NCBI RefSeq assembly: GCF_008806325.1 | Contig: NZ_WACR01000003.1 | Coordinates: forward strand, 1-64,000 | Direction of reading: 5' to 3' | Source: Salibacter halophilus | GTDB lineage: Bacteria; Bacteroidota; Bacteroidia; Flavobacteriales_G; Salibacteraceae | Length of the DNA stretch: 64,000 bases | In this document: piece by piece, positions 1 through 8,082 of the stretch | How positions within the stretch are numbered: position 1 is the first letter of the stretch | How the letters are laid out: every line of letters begins with the position of its first letter | The notes under the pieces: model-generated | Told to the model about the DNA's origin: nothing | Seen by the model: only the letters and a program-made list of their open reading frames with translations | Databases searched by the model: none | Translations under genes and position numbers: made by a program

Positions 1-593
1 CTCAACGAAACTGCTTGTGGCTCTTACACAGTTCCGAGTGGAGATGAGACGTACACAACGAGTGGAACATACATGGATACGATTCCGAATGCTGCTGGCT
101 GTGATAGTGTTCTGACGATTAACTTAACTATTCAGAATACTACTGCATCGATCACAGCAACTGCTTGCGATAGCTACACCGTTCCGAGTGGCGATGAAAC
201 ATACTCGGCAAGTGGGTCTTACATGGATACGATTCCAAATTCAGCAGGTTGTGACAGCATCTTAACGATTAACCTCACAATCAACAACTCTTCATCAGCC
301 ACACTCATTGAAACGGCTTGCAGTTCATATACAGTTCCCAGTGGGGATGAGACGTATATTACGAGTGGAACGTACATGGACACGATAGCAAACTCAGCAG
401 GCTGTGATAGTGTTCTGACCATTAATCTTAGCATTGAGAGCACGAGTTCTTTAATTGATGTTACTGTATGCGACTCTTATACTGTTCCGAGTGGAAATGC
501 TACTTATAATACTACTGGAACGTATATCGATACTATTCCTAATACATCTGGCTGTGATAGTATTATCACAGTAAATCTTACTGTTAATCCGCT
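1..593 (+). repeat. Coding tandem repeat, period 150-153 bp
   Basis: Four consecutive copies of a 150-153 bp unit lie in frame in the partial T9SS gene. The most conserved stretches encode TVPSGDETY and DTIPN...GCDS. The downstream gene carries three more units (Cys codons at 2289, 2442 and 2592) with the same period, so the repeat family is shared by the two neighbours. Confidence 0.85.
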
Positions 594-1047
594 CGATACT
601 TCTGTTACGGTGTTGTCACCTGGCGGACTCGTGTCTAACGCTTCAAATGTTACTTATCAATGGATTGACTGTGAAACAAATCGAGCTATTCCTGGTGAAA
701 CTGATAGTGCGTTTATTCCTGATGTTAGTGGAAGTTATGCAGTAGAGATTAGCAATGGTTCATGTACTGATACTTCATCGTGCCGAGAAGTTATTGGAGT
801 AGGAGTTAACCAAGAAATTTCATTGAAAGGTGTAAATGTTTATCCTAATCCAACAAGAAACATTGTGAATGTCTCTATAACTGGAAATCAAACTGCATAT
901 AAGTATCAGGTATTGGATTTTACAGGAAAGTTGATAGAGTCTGGAAAGATGAGCAAAGGGCTTAATAGAATTGATTTATCAAACAATGCCCAGGGAGTTT
1001 ACTTTTTGAGAATTGAAGGCAATATTTATAGAGTGATTAAGAATTAA
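1..1047 (+). CDS. T9SS type A sorting-domain protein with 50-residue tandem repeats (5' end missing)
   Basis: The frame is open from base 1, so this is the C-terminal 348 residues of a longer secreted protein; the first Met at 73 is internal to a repeat. Four repeats of 50-51 codons follow one another (conserved Cys codons at 16, 166, 319 and 469), each with C-x-SYTVPSG, a DTIPN motif, a GCDS motif and a hydrophobic LTINLTI strand. A linker holding QWIDCET leads into a C-terminal domain with YPNP and a final GVYFLR...YRVIKN, the pattern of type A T9SS sorting domains, which send proteins through the outer membrane with cleavage of that domain. The tandem gene that follows shares repeats and C-terminus. 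Repeats of this sort are typical of adhesin-like stalks, but the ligand is unknown. Confidence 0.85.
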   Translation, partial: LNETACGSYTVPSGDETYTTSGTYMDTIPNAAGCDSVLTINLTIQNTTASITATACDSYTVPSGDETYSASGSYMDTIPNSAGCDSILTINLTINNSSSATLIETACSSYTVPSGDETYITSGTYMDTIANSAGCDSVLTINLSIESTSSLIDVTVCDSYTVPSGNATYNTTGTYIDTIPNTSGCDSIITVNLTVNPLDTSVTVLSPGGLVSNASNVTYQWIDCETNRAIPGETDSAFIPDVSGSYAVEISNGSCTDTSSCREVIGVGVNQEISLKGVNVYPNPTRNIVNVSITGNQTAYKYQVLDFTGKLIESGKMSKGLNRIDLSNNAQGVYFLRIEGNIYRVIKN

Positions 1048-1067
1048 TTCCTAATTAAAAGTTAAAG

Positions 1068-3170
1068 ATGAAAAAGATTCTATTTATAATAATAGTTTGT
1101 TTAGTTAACATTTCATTTAAAGGCTTGTCTCAGTGGAGCCAGTTAGGAAGTCCTATAGATGGGGTTGCTTCTGGTGATGAACTTGGTTATAATGTTGCTA
1201 TTAGCGGTGATGGAAATGTAATCGCACTAGGAGCCAGGTTCATGGACTCTTCAAACTCCAGTAATGTGGGGGGAGTGTTAGTTTATGAGTTATCTGGTAA
1301 CCAATGGATTCAAAAAGGTTCAATATTGTATGGTGAAGACTCAGGTGAAGAAGCTGGCACAAGGGTAGATTTGAATTATGATGGAAGTGTTGTTGCCTTT
1401 GGATCACCTGACAATAGTGATAATGGAAGTAATAGTGGACAGGTAAGAGTTTACGAATGGATCTCGAATTCATGGATGAAGAAAGGTACTGATATTAATT
1501 TTCCACAGGGTTCTTTTTTAGCTGGAGCAGCTCTTGATTCGGCTGGGATGACAGTTATTGTAAGTGGTAGATCATATAATAGTAGCACTGGTAAAGCCAG
1601 AGTATATGAATGGCAGAATGGAAATTGGTCTCAAAAAGGATCAGATATAAATGGGATTCAGAGTAATGATAAATTTGGTCAGGATGTAGACATAAACTTT
1701 GATGGTTCAAAAATAGTAGTTGGAGCTCTTGGCCCTGGAGAAATGAGAGTATTTGAGTGGAGTAATAACTCATGGGGTCAACTTGGAGGTTCAATATCTG
1801 CAAGTTCATCAGGTGGACAATTTGGTCGATCAGTATCAATGAATAGATCAGGGACAATCGTTGCTTCAGGAGCTCCAACAAATTCTAATGGAGAAGTTGG
1901 AGTATTCGAGTGGAATGGATCATCATGGGCTCAAAAGGGAGTGTTTTTGAATGGAGACAATTATGGTGATAGATTTGGTTATGGAGTTTCATTAGCAAAA
2001 AATGGTGATTACCTTTCTGTTGGAGCTTTCAGTTTTGATGGAAATGGATCAGAATCTGGACAATTAAAAGTGTTTAAATGGGATAATCCAAGCTCTTCTT
2101 GGATAGAGTCAGCAAGTTTTGTTGGCTCTAACTCAGGAGATCGATTTGGTTTTAATTGTGCCATTAGTGGAGATGGTAAGAGAGTTGTAGCAGGGGCTAC
2201 TTACAATGACACTCCAGGCTCAAACTCTGGTCAGGCAATTGTTTATGAGTTTGTGTGTGAAAGTCATGATACTATAAATATATCTGAATGTATTTCCTAT
2301 ACAGTTCCTAGTGGCGATGAAATTTACACATCTAGCGGTACATATCTTGATACTATTCCAAACGTTTTTGGATGTGATAGTTTGATAACGATTAATTTGA
2401 CTATTAATAATCCTTCAATTACAACAATTAATGAGTTTGTATGTGATTCCTACACGGTTCCTAGTGGCGATGAGACTTACACGAGTAGTGGTATTTATTT
2501 AGATACGATATCGAGCTCTGTTGGGTGTGATAGTATATTAATTGTAGATCTTGAAGTGGGTGTTACAAGCTCTTTACTTAACGTAACCAGTTGTGATTCT
2601 TTTACTATTTCTGGTAGTGGAAAAACTTACTATACATCTGGGACTTATCATGATACTATAATCAATGCTTTTGGTTGTGACAGTATCATAACTATTAATT
2701 TAACAATTGATTCTCTTGATAAATCTGTTACATCAGTAACTACTTCTATTCTCTTATCAAACGAAAGTAATGCGAGTTATCAATGGATTGATTGTGAAAC
2801 AATGACTCCAATTCCCGGAGAAACAAAAAACCTTTTTAGGCCAGATGAAAACGGGATTTATGCAGTGGCATTAGATAATGGTTCTTGTGTCGATACTTCA
2901 AATTGTTTCGAAATTACCCAGGTATCATTTAATGAATATAGAAATTCTTCAAGAATTGACATTTATCCAAACCCAGTATCAGATTTTGTCAAAATTAAAA
3001 TTGCTGGAGATAAACCTAATTATAAATTTATGATAAGTGACTACACGGGGAAAAGATTAAAAGATGGCAGGTTTAATAATGGAATGAATATACTTGATTT
3101 ATCAAACAATGCCCAGGGAGTTTACTTTTTGAGAGTTGAAGGCAATATTTATAGAGTAATTAAGAATTAA
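1068..3170 (+). CDS. T9SS type A sorting-domain protein with FG-GAP-like propeller repeats
   Basis: A 700-residue secreted protein. Residues 1-22 form a signal peptide (MKK, then a hydrophobic run ending at GLSQ). About residues 22-400 contain repeated blocks with a W-x-Q-x-G start, a DxFG core and a V-x-x-GA end, the pattern of FG-GAP-like beta-propeller repeats seen in many Bacteroidota surface proteins. Three 50-residue TVPSGDE repeats follow (about 400-550), then a QWIDCET linker and a YPNP...GVYFLR...VIKN sorting domain. It begins 21 bases after the previous gene and shares that gene's C-terminal architecture, so the two look like a tandem paralogous pair, possibly one transcript ending at the hairpin at 3199-3229. 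Function beyond surface display or adhesion is not visible. Confidence 0.88.
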   Translation: MKKILFIIIVCLVNISFKGLSQWSQLGSPIDGVASGDELGYNVAISGDGNVIALGARFMDSSNSSNVGGVLVYELSGNQWIQKGSILYGEDSGEEAGTRVDLNYDGSVVAFGSPDNSDNGSNSGQVRVYEWISNSWMKKGTDINFPQGSFLAGAALDSAGMTVIVSGRSYNSSTGKARVYEWQNGNWSQKGSDINGIQSNDKFGQDVDINFDGSKIVVGALGPGEMRVFEWSNNSWGQLGGSISASSSGGQFGRSVSMNRSGTIVASGAPTNSNGEVGVFEWNGSSWAQKGVFLNGDNYGDRFGYGVSLAKNGDYLSVGAFSFDGNGSESGQLKVFKWDNPSSSWIESASFVGSNSGDRFGFNCAISGDGKRVVAGATYNDTPGSNSGQAIVYEFVCESHDTINISECISYTVPSGDEIYTSSGTYLDTIPNVFGCDSLITINLTINNPSITTINEFVCDSYTVPSGDETYTSSGIYLDTISSSVGCDSILIVDLEVGVTSSLLNVTSCDSFTISGSGKTYYTSGTYHDTIINAFGCDSIITINLTIDSLDKSVTSVTTSILLSNESNASYQWIDCETMTPIPGETKNLFRPDENGIYAVALDNGSCVDTSNCFEITQVSFNEYRNSSRIDIYPNPVSDFVKIKIAGDKPNYKFMISDYTGKRLKDGRFNNGMNILDLSNNAQGVYFLRVEGNIYRVIKN

Positions 3171-3198
3171 GATTTTACAGTTATATTTTATTATTAAA

Positions 3199-3229
3199 GG
3201 CTGTCTTTGAAAAGAGACGGCCTTTTTTT
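3199..3229 (+). terminator. Rho-independent terminator after T9SS pair
   Basis: A 10-bp stem (GGCTGTCTTT paired with its near complement ending GACGGCC, with G-T wobbles) is followed by seven T residues, 29 bases after the stop codon. Confidence 0.85.
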
Positions 3230-3243
3230 ATTATCCCTCAAAA

Positions 3244-3273
3244 ACTAAAAAAGCTCCTTAAAGAAGGAGCTTT
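3244..3273 (-). terminator. Rho-independent terminator after tRNA-His
   Basis: A perfect 10-bp inverted repeat (AAAGCTCCTT / AAGGAGCTTT, 4-base loop) is followed by a T-run on the minus strand. It lies 12 bases past the 3' end of the minus-strand tRNA. Confidence 0.75.
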
Positions 3274-3285
3274 CAAAATCAAAAG

Positions 3286-3360
3286 GGTGGAAGATGGGAC
3301 TCGAACCCACGACCTCCTGAACCACAATCAGGCGTTCTAACCAACTGAACTACAACCACC
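3286..3360 (-). tRNA. tRNA-His (anticodon GTG)
   Basis: On the minus strand the D arm (GTTC...GAAC), an anticodon arm with loop TTGTGGT (anticodon GTG), a T arm with TTCGAGT, and the extra 5' G (position -1, base 3360) diagnostic of tRNA-His are all readable. CCA is not encoded. The acceptor stem has two adjacent U-U oppositions: U5 (3355) against U68 (3291) and U6 (3354) against U67 (3292). The other five pairs are Watson-Crick. The rest of the fold is normal, so I call it a real tRNA with a weak acceptor stem. Confidence 0.93.
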
Positions 3361-3462
3361 ATTTTAAAATCCTCTAAAGAGCCTCGCAAGGCCGCTTTTG
3401 ATGAGGGATTGCAAAATTAGAAATAGTTTTGAAATAAGAAAATAAATAAGCTCTATAAACTA

Positions 3463-4332
3463 CTAATCAATTTTAAAAGGTGGATAGAGCCAGGTCGTAT
3501 TTTCAAGTCTTCTAAACCACGTGATTTGTCGCTTCGCGTATCTGCGGGTGTTTCGCTTGATCAACTCAATTGCTCTTTCTAAAGAGATTGACCCTTCAAT
3601 GAATTCAAAAAGCTCCTGGTAACCAACTGTCCTAAGGGCTCTATGGTCCTTGTATTTTTCAACGGATTTGACTTCATCTATTAAGCCAGACTCAATCATC
3701 TTATCTACTCGCAGGTTAATTCTATCGTGAAGTTCCTTTCTATCTCGGTTGAGAACGTAGATCTTGGTATCCCAGGGTCTTGTTCGTTGAGTGTTTTTTC
3801 TGAAAGAACTAAAAGTCTTGCCGCTGGCTCTCATAACTTCGAGGGCTCTAATGAGCCTTGTATGGTTCTGATCGTCAACTTCACTGTAGAATTGAGGGTC
3901 TAACTTTTCTACTTCGTATTGTAAAAATGCTAATCCGTGATCTTTATAATCTGAAGCGACTTGCTCTTTAATTTCGGTCGGAACCGAAGGCATTTCGTCA
4001 ATACCGAAGAGTACAGCGTTTATATAAAGGCCGGATCCACCTGTGAGAATTACCTTATCATGAGTTTTGAAAAGGCTGTTGATCTTCTCAACTGCATCGA
4101 TTTCATACTTACCTGCATTGTATTCTTCGAGAATACTGTGTGAGTTGATGAAGTGGTGTGGGATTCCCTGCATTTCATCATTGGTAGGTTTAGCCGTACC
4201 TATTGATAATTCTTTATAAAACTGTCTTGAATCGCAGGAAACAATTTCAGTATTCCACTTTTTAGCCAGCTCAATTGTGAAATCAGTTTTGCCAACAGCT
4301 GTCGGGCCTGTAATGACGATGAGCTGCTTCAT
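3463..4332 (-). CDS. miaA: tRNA dimethylallyltransferase MiaA
   Basis: A 289-residue protein of the usual MiaA length. It transfers a dimethylallyl group to N6 of A37 in tRNAs that read codons starting with U. The P-loop GPTAVGKT is at residues 9-16, the DSRQFY motif at 34-39, and the family GGSGLY motif near 100. The start is ATG at 4332. It begins just 5 bases after the pRiA4b-ORF3-like gene, so the two are probably cotranscribed. Identification rests on clear family motifs along the full length. Confidence 0.96.
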   Translation of the reverse strand: MKQLIVITGPTAVGKTDFTIELAKKWNTEIVSCDSRQFYKELSIGTAKPTNDEMQGIPHHFINSHSILEEYNAGKYEIDAVEKINSLFKTHDKVILTGGSGLYINAVLFGIDEMPSVPTEIKEQVASDYKDHGLAFLQYEVEKLDPQFYSEVDDQNHTRLIRALEVMRASGKTFSSFRKNTQRTRPWDTKIYVLNRDRKELHDRINLRVDKMIESGLIDEVKSVEKYKDHRALRTVGYQELFEFIEGSISLERAIELIKRNTRRYAKRQITWFRRLENTTWLYPPFKID

Positions 4333-4337
4333 GGAGC

Positions 4338-4856
4338 TTACAGTTCTTCCTCAAAAGGCTCGTCAAAATCTGACTTTTCGCTGTCGTCATCATCAGGATA
4401 TGCATTCATAGTTCCAAAAAGGTCCTCAGCAGTTTTGGAGTGTTGATCTGGAGCTTCGCCATATGAAAGAGAGATTTTAGGGAACTCTTCATCTTTATCA
4501 GCATCACGAATTTCAGCTACTTCAACAAAGAATGTCCACATTCTAAGAAAATCAAAAACGTATAGAATCTTTTGTTTTTGGTCTTCAACAATGTCGTGGA
4601 TGAGTGTTTCTTCCATCAATTTAGCCGGACCTTGCTTGCCGGCTCCCATATCCATTAATGCAATTTCTTCACCGCGTTCCCAGTCTTCATTACTGAGGTA
4701 GAATGATGCCATTTCTGAATTATCAAACCCAAATGCTTCCTGGATCTGATTGTGAAGATCTAAAAAAGATTGGTTGTTTTTGAGTACGATATCTCTGAAA
4801 ACATCCTGCTTTTCAGCAGTGTCGATTAATACACGAAACTTAAAGGCTTTTTCCAT
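4338..4856 (-). CDS. pRiA4b ORF-3-like (IS1096 TnpR passenger family) protein
   Basis: A 172-residue acidic protein. The N-terminal 70 residues (KAFKFRV..., a run ending in LHNQIQEAFGF, then MASFYL) match the plasmid pRiA4b ORF-3-like domain as I remember it; the C-terminus is very rich in Asp, Glu and Ser. Despite the family name there is no transposon around it, and in Bacteroidota it is an ordinary chromosomal gene of unknown function. A TACATTTG -7 box lies directly in front of the start codon. It probably leads a two-gene transcript with miaA. Confidence 0.7.
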   Translation of the reverse strand: MEKAFKFRVLIDTAEKQDVFRDIVLKNNQSFLDLHNQIQEAFGFDNSEMASFYLSNEDWERGEEIALMDMGAGKQGPAKLMEETLIHDIVEDQKQKILYVFDFLRMWTFFVEVAEIRDADKDEEFPKISLSYGEAPDQHSKTAEDLFGTMNAYPDDDDSEKSDFDEPFEEEL

Positions 4857-4861
4857 GGCTG

Positions 4862-4869
4862 CAAATGTA
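4862..4869 (-). promoter_or_regulatory. TAnnTTTG -7 box for pRiA4b-like gene/miaA
   Basis: TACATTTG on the minus strand matches the Bacteroidota -7 consensus TAnnTTTG. Only five bases separate it from the ATG at 4856, which implies a very short or absent 5' leader. No convincing -33 TTG is seen. Confidence 0.5.
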
Positions 4870-4904
4870 GTTTTCCTTTAGCAGTTGTACGTAATAAAAG
4901 CGAA

Positions 4905-5618
4905 TCAGTTATCATCAATTATCTCACCTGAGCCATCACCGGTTCTATTGATAGATGGAGATCCTTTGTATCGAATATCACCACTACCGGTTATGTTGGC
5001 ATTAATTGTTTGTGAAACGCGAACTAAAGCATTTCCCGAAGCTGAAATGTCAGCATCAAGCGTTCTGGAGGGCATCTCAAATCCTTCAATATCTCCAGAT
5101 TGGTTGATAGTGAGATTATGACTGTTACATTCGCCACGGTATATTACCTGTCCTGAACCGTTGATTAGAGTAGTTAATTGGTCAACTCTCATGGTCAGAT
5201 CGCAGTCTCCAGATCCATTGATGACAACCTGGAAGTCCTCTACATCGATGATATCTTTAGAAGTTATTTTTCCAACTTGATCTATTGTAACACCAGTTAA
5301 AGAAGGCGTACGGACAGTCATTGAAACTTCTTTGTGGTTTTGGAGACAAGATGAGTAGGAGACGTGTAAGATATTATTATTTACACTTGTTTCAATAATT
5401 TCAAGAATATTTTCTTCTCCCTCAATTTGGATTTGAGTTTCGTTTAATGAAGTATCGATTTCTACGAATACATTACCAGATATTGAAACATCAACATAAC
5501 TCGCTGGCTGCAGGGTTCTGATATTCAGTTTTCGCGGACCTGATCCTGATATGCACTCGTCTTTGCAAGCGTAAATTGAAAAGACCAGGACAAAAAATAT
5601 TAAGTACCTCTTCATCAT
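4905..5618 (-). CDS. GIN-domain (DUF2807) lipoprotein
   Basis: A 237-residue protein with a lipoprotein signal peptide (hydrophobic 5-17, Cys18 after IYA). The rest is a run of short beta strands with recurrent SGSG, INGSG, ISGN and TGSGD motifs, the signature of the putative auto-transporter adhesin head GIN domain, a right-handed beta-helix-like fold. Two Met codons (5618, 5615) are possible starts. A TAACTTTG box at 5627-5634 sits just upstream. Predicted to sit in the envelope as a lipid-anchored protein; its partner is unknown. Confidence 0.82.
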   Translation of the reverse strand: MMKRYLIFFVLVFSIYACKDECISGSGPRKLNIRTLQPASYVDVSISGNVFVEIDTSLNETQIQIEGEENILEIIETSVNNNILHVSYSSCLQNHKEVSMTVRTPSLTGVTIDQVGKITSKDIIDVEDFQVVINGSGDCDLTMRVDQLTTLINGSGQVIYRGECNSHNLTINQSGDIEGFEMPSRTLDADISASGNALVRVSQTINANITGSGDIRYKGSPSINRTGDGSGEIIDDN

Positions 5619-5626
5619 GAACGATA

Positions 5627-5634
5627 CAAAGTTA
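5627..5634 (-). promoter_or_regulatory. TAnnTTTG -7 box for GIN lipoprotein
   Basis: TAACTTTG on the minus strand lies 8 bases upstream of the start codon at 5618. A TTG lies about 24 bases further upstream, slightly too far for the usual -33 spacing. Confidence 0.5.
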
Positions 5635-5688
5635 GTGCAGATCTTTTAATAGTCTGTTCAATAAAGTAAGTTCTGAATACCAAAAGTA

Positions 5689-6168
5689 TTAATCGAGAAG
5701 CTTTTGACGGAGTAGGAACTCTAATTGCTCGTTAGCTTTCTTTAGTTTTTCGAAAAGTATTTTATTCTCTTTTCTCAAAGAATACACTTCATGCGCATTT
5801 TTGATACTGAGCTCAAGTTGCTTATCATTCCAGGGTTTAGTAATGTAACGATAAACCTGACCTTTGTTGATAGAATCAATAACGGCTTCAATATCAGAGT
5901 ATCCTGTCAACAGCATTCTAATAGGCTCAGGATGTTTATCCAAAATAGAAACTAAAAATTCAACACCTGTCTCATCTGGCATTCTTTGGTCAGTGATGAT
6001 TATGTGAATTTCTTCTTTTTCTAAAACTTCACGGGCTTCATTTGCTGAGATAGCAGTCCATATTTTGAAGCTTCTTCTAAAACTAGCTTTAAAAGAAACC
6101 AAATTATGCTCCTCATCATCAACATACAACACGTGGATTTTTTCCTTTTCCTTATTTCCGTCTGTCAT
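5689..6168 (-). CDS. Single-domain response regulator with coiled-coil tail
   Basis: A 159-residue protein. The receiver domain covers residues 10-125, with acidic pair D17/D18, phosphoacceptor D60 in TDQRMP, the LTGYSD segment at 87-92 and conserved K111 in TKPWN. A charged helical tail (about 125-159) looks coiled-coil. There is no DNA-binding or enzymatic output domain, so it probably acts through protein contact. Its receiver resembles the N-terminal domain of the hybrid kinase at 10226-11329 (both carry LTGY, INKG and KPWN at matching places). It lies divergent from the ThiF-GNAT-kinase operon, which suggests a shared pathway. Confidence 0.9.
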   Translation of the reverse strand: MTDGNKEKEKIHVLYVDDEEHNLVSFKASFRRSFKIWTAISANEAREVLEKEEIHIIITDQRMPDETGVEFLVSILDKHPEPIRMLLTGYSDIEAVIDSINKGQVYRYITKPWNDKQLELSIKNAHEVYSLRKENKILFEKLKKANEQLEFLLRQKLLD

Positions 6169-6347
6169 GATTCAGTGTTATGCTTGCAATACAATAATAA
6201 GGTATTCTAGCGATTATTTAACCAAAAAAGACCGTTAATAAAGCTAAAAACCTGATACTTTAAAGGAATTGACGTGTTGGCAAAAATGCTCACAAGAAAG
6301 GAATTGTTAATTTGGTGCATTCCAAACTCCACCAATAATAGTAAATA

Positions 6348-7376
6348 ATGGATAAACAACTTTCACAACCAATTTTTCCTAACTCATTAGATGAATTAAA
6401 ATCTAAACATAGTCCAAATTTTTATTCGAAGAGCTTATATTCAGATCAATTAAAAGAACTGGCAGTTTGTAGAGATGTCACAATAAAAGGAGATGATAAA
6501 AAGACACAAGAATTTGCCAATGAACTCAGTAACTCAGTAAATGCTAAATGGGTTTATTATCCCTGGCTAAATAGTGCATATGAAATCCTTGATGAAAAAG
6601 AGTTTGTAGAGGTCAGAACCAATAGAAACCAACTTAAAATCACACCTGAGGAGCAACAACAGCTTTCAGAATCTACAATTTCAATTGCCGGTCTTTCGGT
6701 TGGTAATTCTGTGGCTCTGACCCTTGCTATGGAAAGAGTTGGGGGTCATTTAATACTGGCAGATTACGATGAGCTCGAACTCAGTAACCTCAATAGATTG
6801 AGAACCGGTATTCCCCAAATAGGATTACATAAAGGAGTAATTGCTAAAAGACAAATTGCAGAATTAGATCCATATATAAAGGTTACTCTTTTTGATGAAG
6901 GGGTAACAGACAAAAACATTACATCTTTTTTAAATAAAGATGTTGACATATTAGTAGAGGTTTGTGATAGTTTGGATCTTAAACTGTCATTGAGGGAACG
7001 TGCTAAGGAAATTGAGATTCCGGTTATAATGGATACTAACGACCGCGGAATGATCGATATAGAAAGATTTGATCTGGAACCGGACAGACCAATTTTTCAT
7101 GGGTTTCTTGAAGATTTAAACATGACAAATGAAGAACTCAAAAACCCTGAAAATAAACTTAGTTTGGTTCAAAGAATCGTGGGTGAAGATATATCAGAAA
7201 GATTAAAAAAATCAATGCCTGAAATTGGCAAAACCATCTCTAGCTGGCCACAATTAGCTTCAGGAGTTATGTTAGGTGGAGCCGCATCAACAAATATATG
7301 TAGACGAATATTACTCAATGAACACAAGAAATCAGGAAGATTTTATGTAGATTTTGAGCAGATTATAGGATCATGA
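6348..7376 (+). CDS. E1/ThiF-MoeB-like adenylating enzyme (Rv1355c-like N-terminal half)
   Basis: A 342-residue protein. Residues from about 110 form an E1-like Rossmann nucleotide-binding fold: a glycine loop written GLSVGN at 115-120 in place of GxGGxG, D139 in LADYDELE, then SNLNR at 146-150, a Lys-containing helix, and VCDSLD near 205. These are the ATP-binding and adenylation elements of ThiF/MoeB/HesA proteins, which activate a carboxylate as the adenylate. No catalytic Cys or CxxC zinc site is apparent. It resembles the ThiF half of Rv1355c-type proteins, but no nitroreductase domain is attached. It is first in a tightly packed operon; its stop overlaps the next start. Confidence 0.75.
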   Translation: MDKQLSQPIFPNSLDELKSKHSPNFYSKSLYSDQLKELAVCRDVTIKGDDKKTQEFANELSNSVNAKWVYYPWLNSAYEILDEKEFVEVRTNRNQLKITPEEQQQLSESTISIAGLSVGNSVALTLAMERVGGHLILADYDELELSNLNRLRTGIPQIGLHKGVIAKRQIAELDPYIKVTLFDEGVTDKNITSFLNKDVDILVEVCDSLDLKLSLRERAKEIEIPVIMDTNDRGMIDIERFDLEPDRPIFHGFLEDLNMTNEELKNPENKLSLVQRIVGEDISERLKKSMPEIGKTISSWPQLASGVMLGGAASTNICRRILLNEHKKSGRFYVDFEQIIGS

Positions 7377-8080
7377 TCAAGATAAAAGCATTTCGAACCA
7401 CCCAAAATCAGGAGTCTAGTGAGCTTTTTGCTGATGGTCATGAACAAGTTTTGCGTGATTTTGGCGTAGAAAAGGTTACAAGTGCTGATCGATCCTGGAT
7501 GAGAAATCCTAATGTCTATGTAATTACTGTTGAAAATGAAGATGGTTCTAAGGTTTACGGAGGGGCTCGCATTCATGTAGTGGGAGATGAAACTGAAAAG
7601 CTCCCTGTTCAGGACGCTGTTGGTGAAATGGACAGTAATATTCATTCGATGGTAAAAGCTGATATACCTGAAGGAGTGGGTGAGTTGTGTGCTTTGTGGA
7701 ACGCTAAAGAAATTAGGGGAAGTGGAGTTAGTACATTTTTGACAAAAGCCAGTGTTGCAAAAGCCGGAGTTAAAATTGCGAATCTTTTGAAGATTAATAT
7801 TTTATGGGTACTCTGTGCTCCATATACTGTAGGCATGGTTGAAAAAGCCGGTTTTGAAGTTGTGAGGTCTTTGGGTAATGATGGCCAGTTCCCATATCCA
7901 AAACCTGACTTACCAGCTACTGTGCTTCGATTGAGTGATACAGATGATTTATCTAAAGCGAGTGATAAAGAAAGAAAAGAGATCATGAGCTTACGAAAAG
8001 AACCAAAACAGGAACTGGTAGAAAGAGGACCTAAAGGAGAATTAATAGTATCTTACGACTTATATATTGAAGATTTGTAG
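7373..8080 (+). CDS. GNAT/LuxI-like acyltransferase candidate
   Basis: A 235-residue protein starting in an ATGA overlap with the ThiF-like gene. The order of elements is like a GNAT-fold acyltransferase of the autoinducer synthase/FeeM type: a strand YVITVEN, then YGGARIHVV, then the strand GELCALWNA followed by a helix, a hydrophobic strand INILWVLC and a helix with YTVGMVEKAGFEVV. The last block is the most GNAT-like. The acyl-CoA loop is not clear, and I cannot assign a substrate. Neighbouring an adenylating enzyme and a sensor kinase, it could make or modify a small signal. This is inference from fold pattern and context. Confidence 0.5.
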   Translation: MIKIKAFRTTQNQESSELFADGHEQVLRDFGVEKVTSADRSWMRNPNVYVITVENEDGSKVYGGARIHVVGDETEKLPVQDAVGEMDSNIHSMVKADIPEGVGELCALWNAKEIRGSGVSTFLTKASVAKAGVKIANLLKINILWVLCAPYTVGMVEKAGFEVVRSLGNDGQFPYPKPDLPATVLRLSDTDDLSKASDKERKEIMSLRKEPKQELVERGPKGELIVSYDLYIEDL

Positions 8081-8082
8081 AT

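Noticed and set aside
1-600. Regular 150-bp repeats considered as a CRISPR array or integron
   Set aside because: The repeats are in frame, encode conserved protein motifs, are too long for CRISPR repeats, and no cas genes are present.
4338-4856. IS1096 or plasmid element suggested by the pRiA4b/TnpR family name
   Set aside because: No transposase or terminal inverted repeats nearby; the gene lies in a housekeeping pair with miaA.
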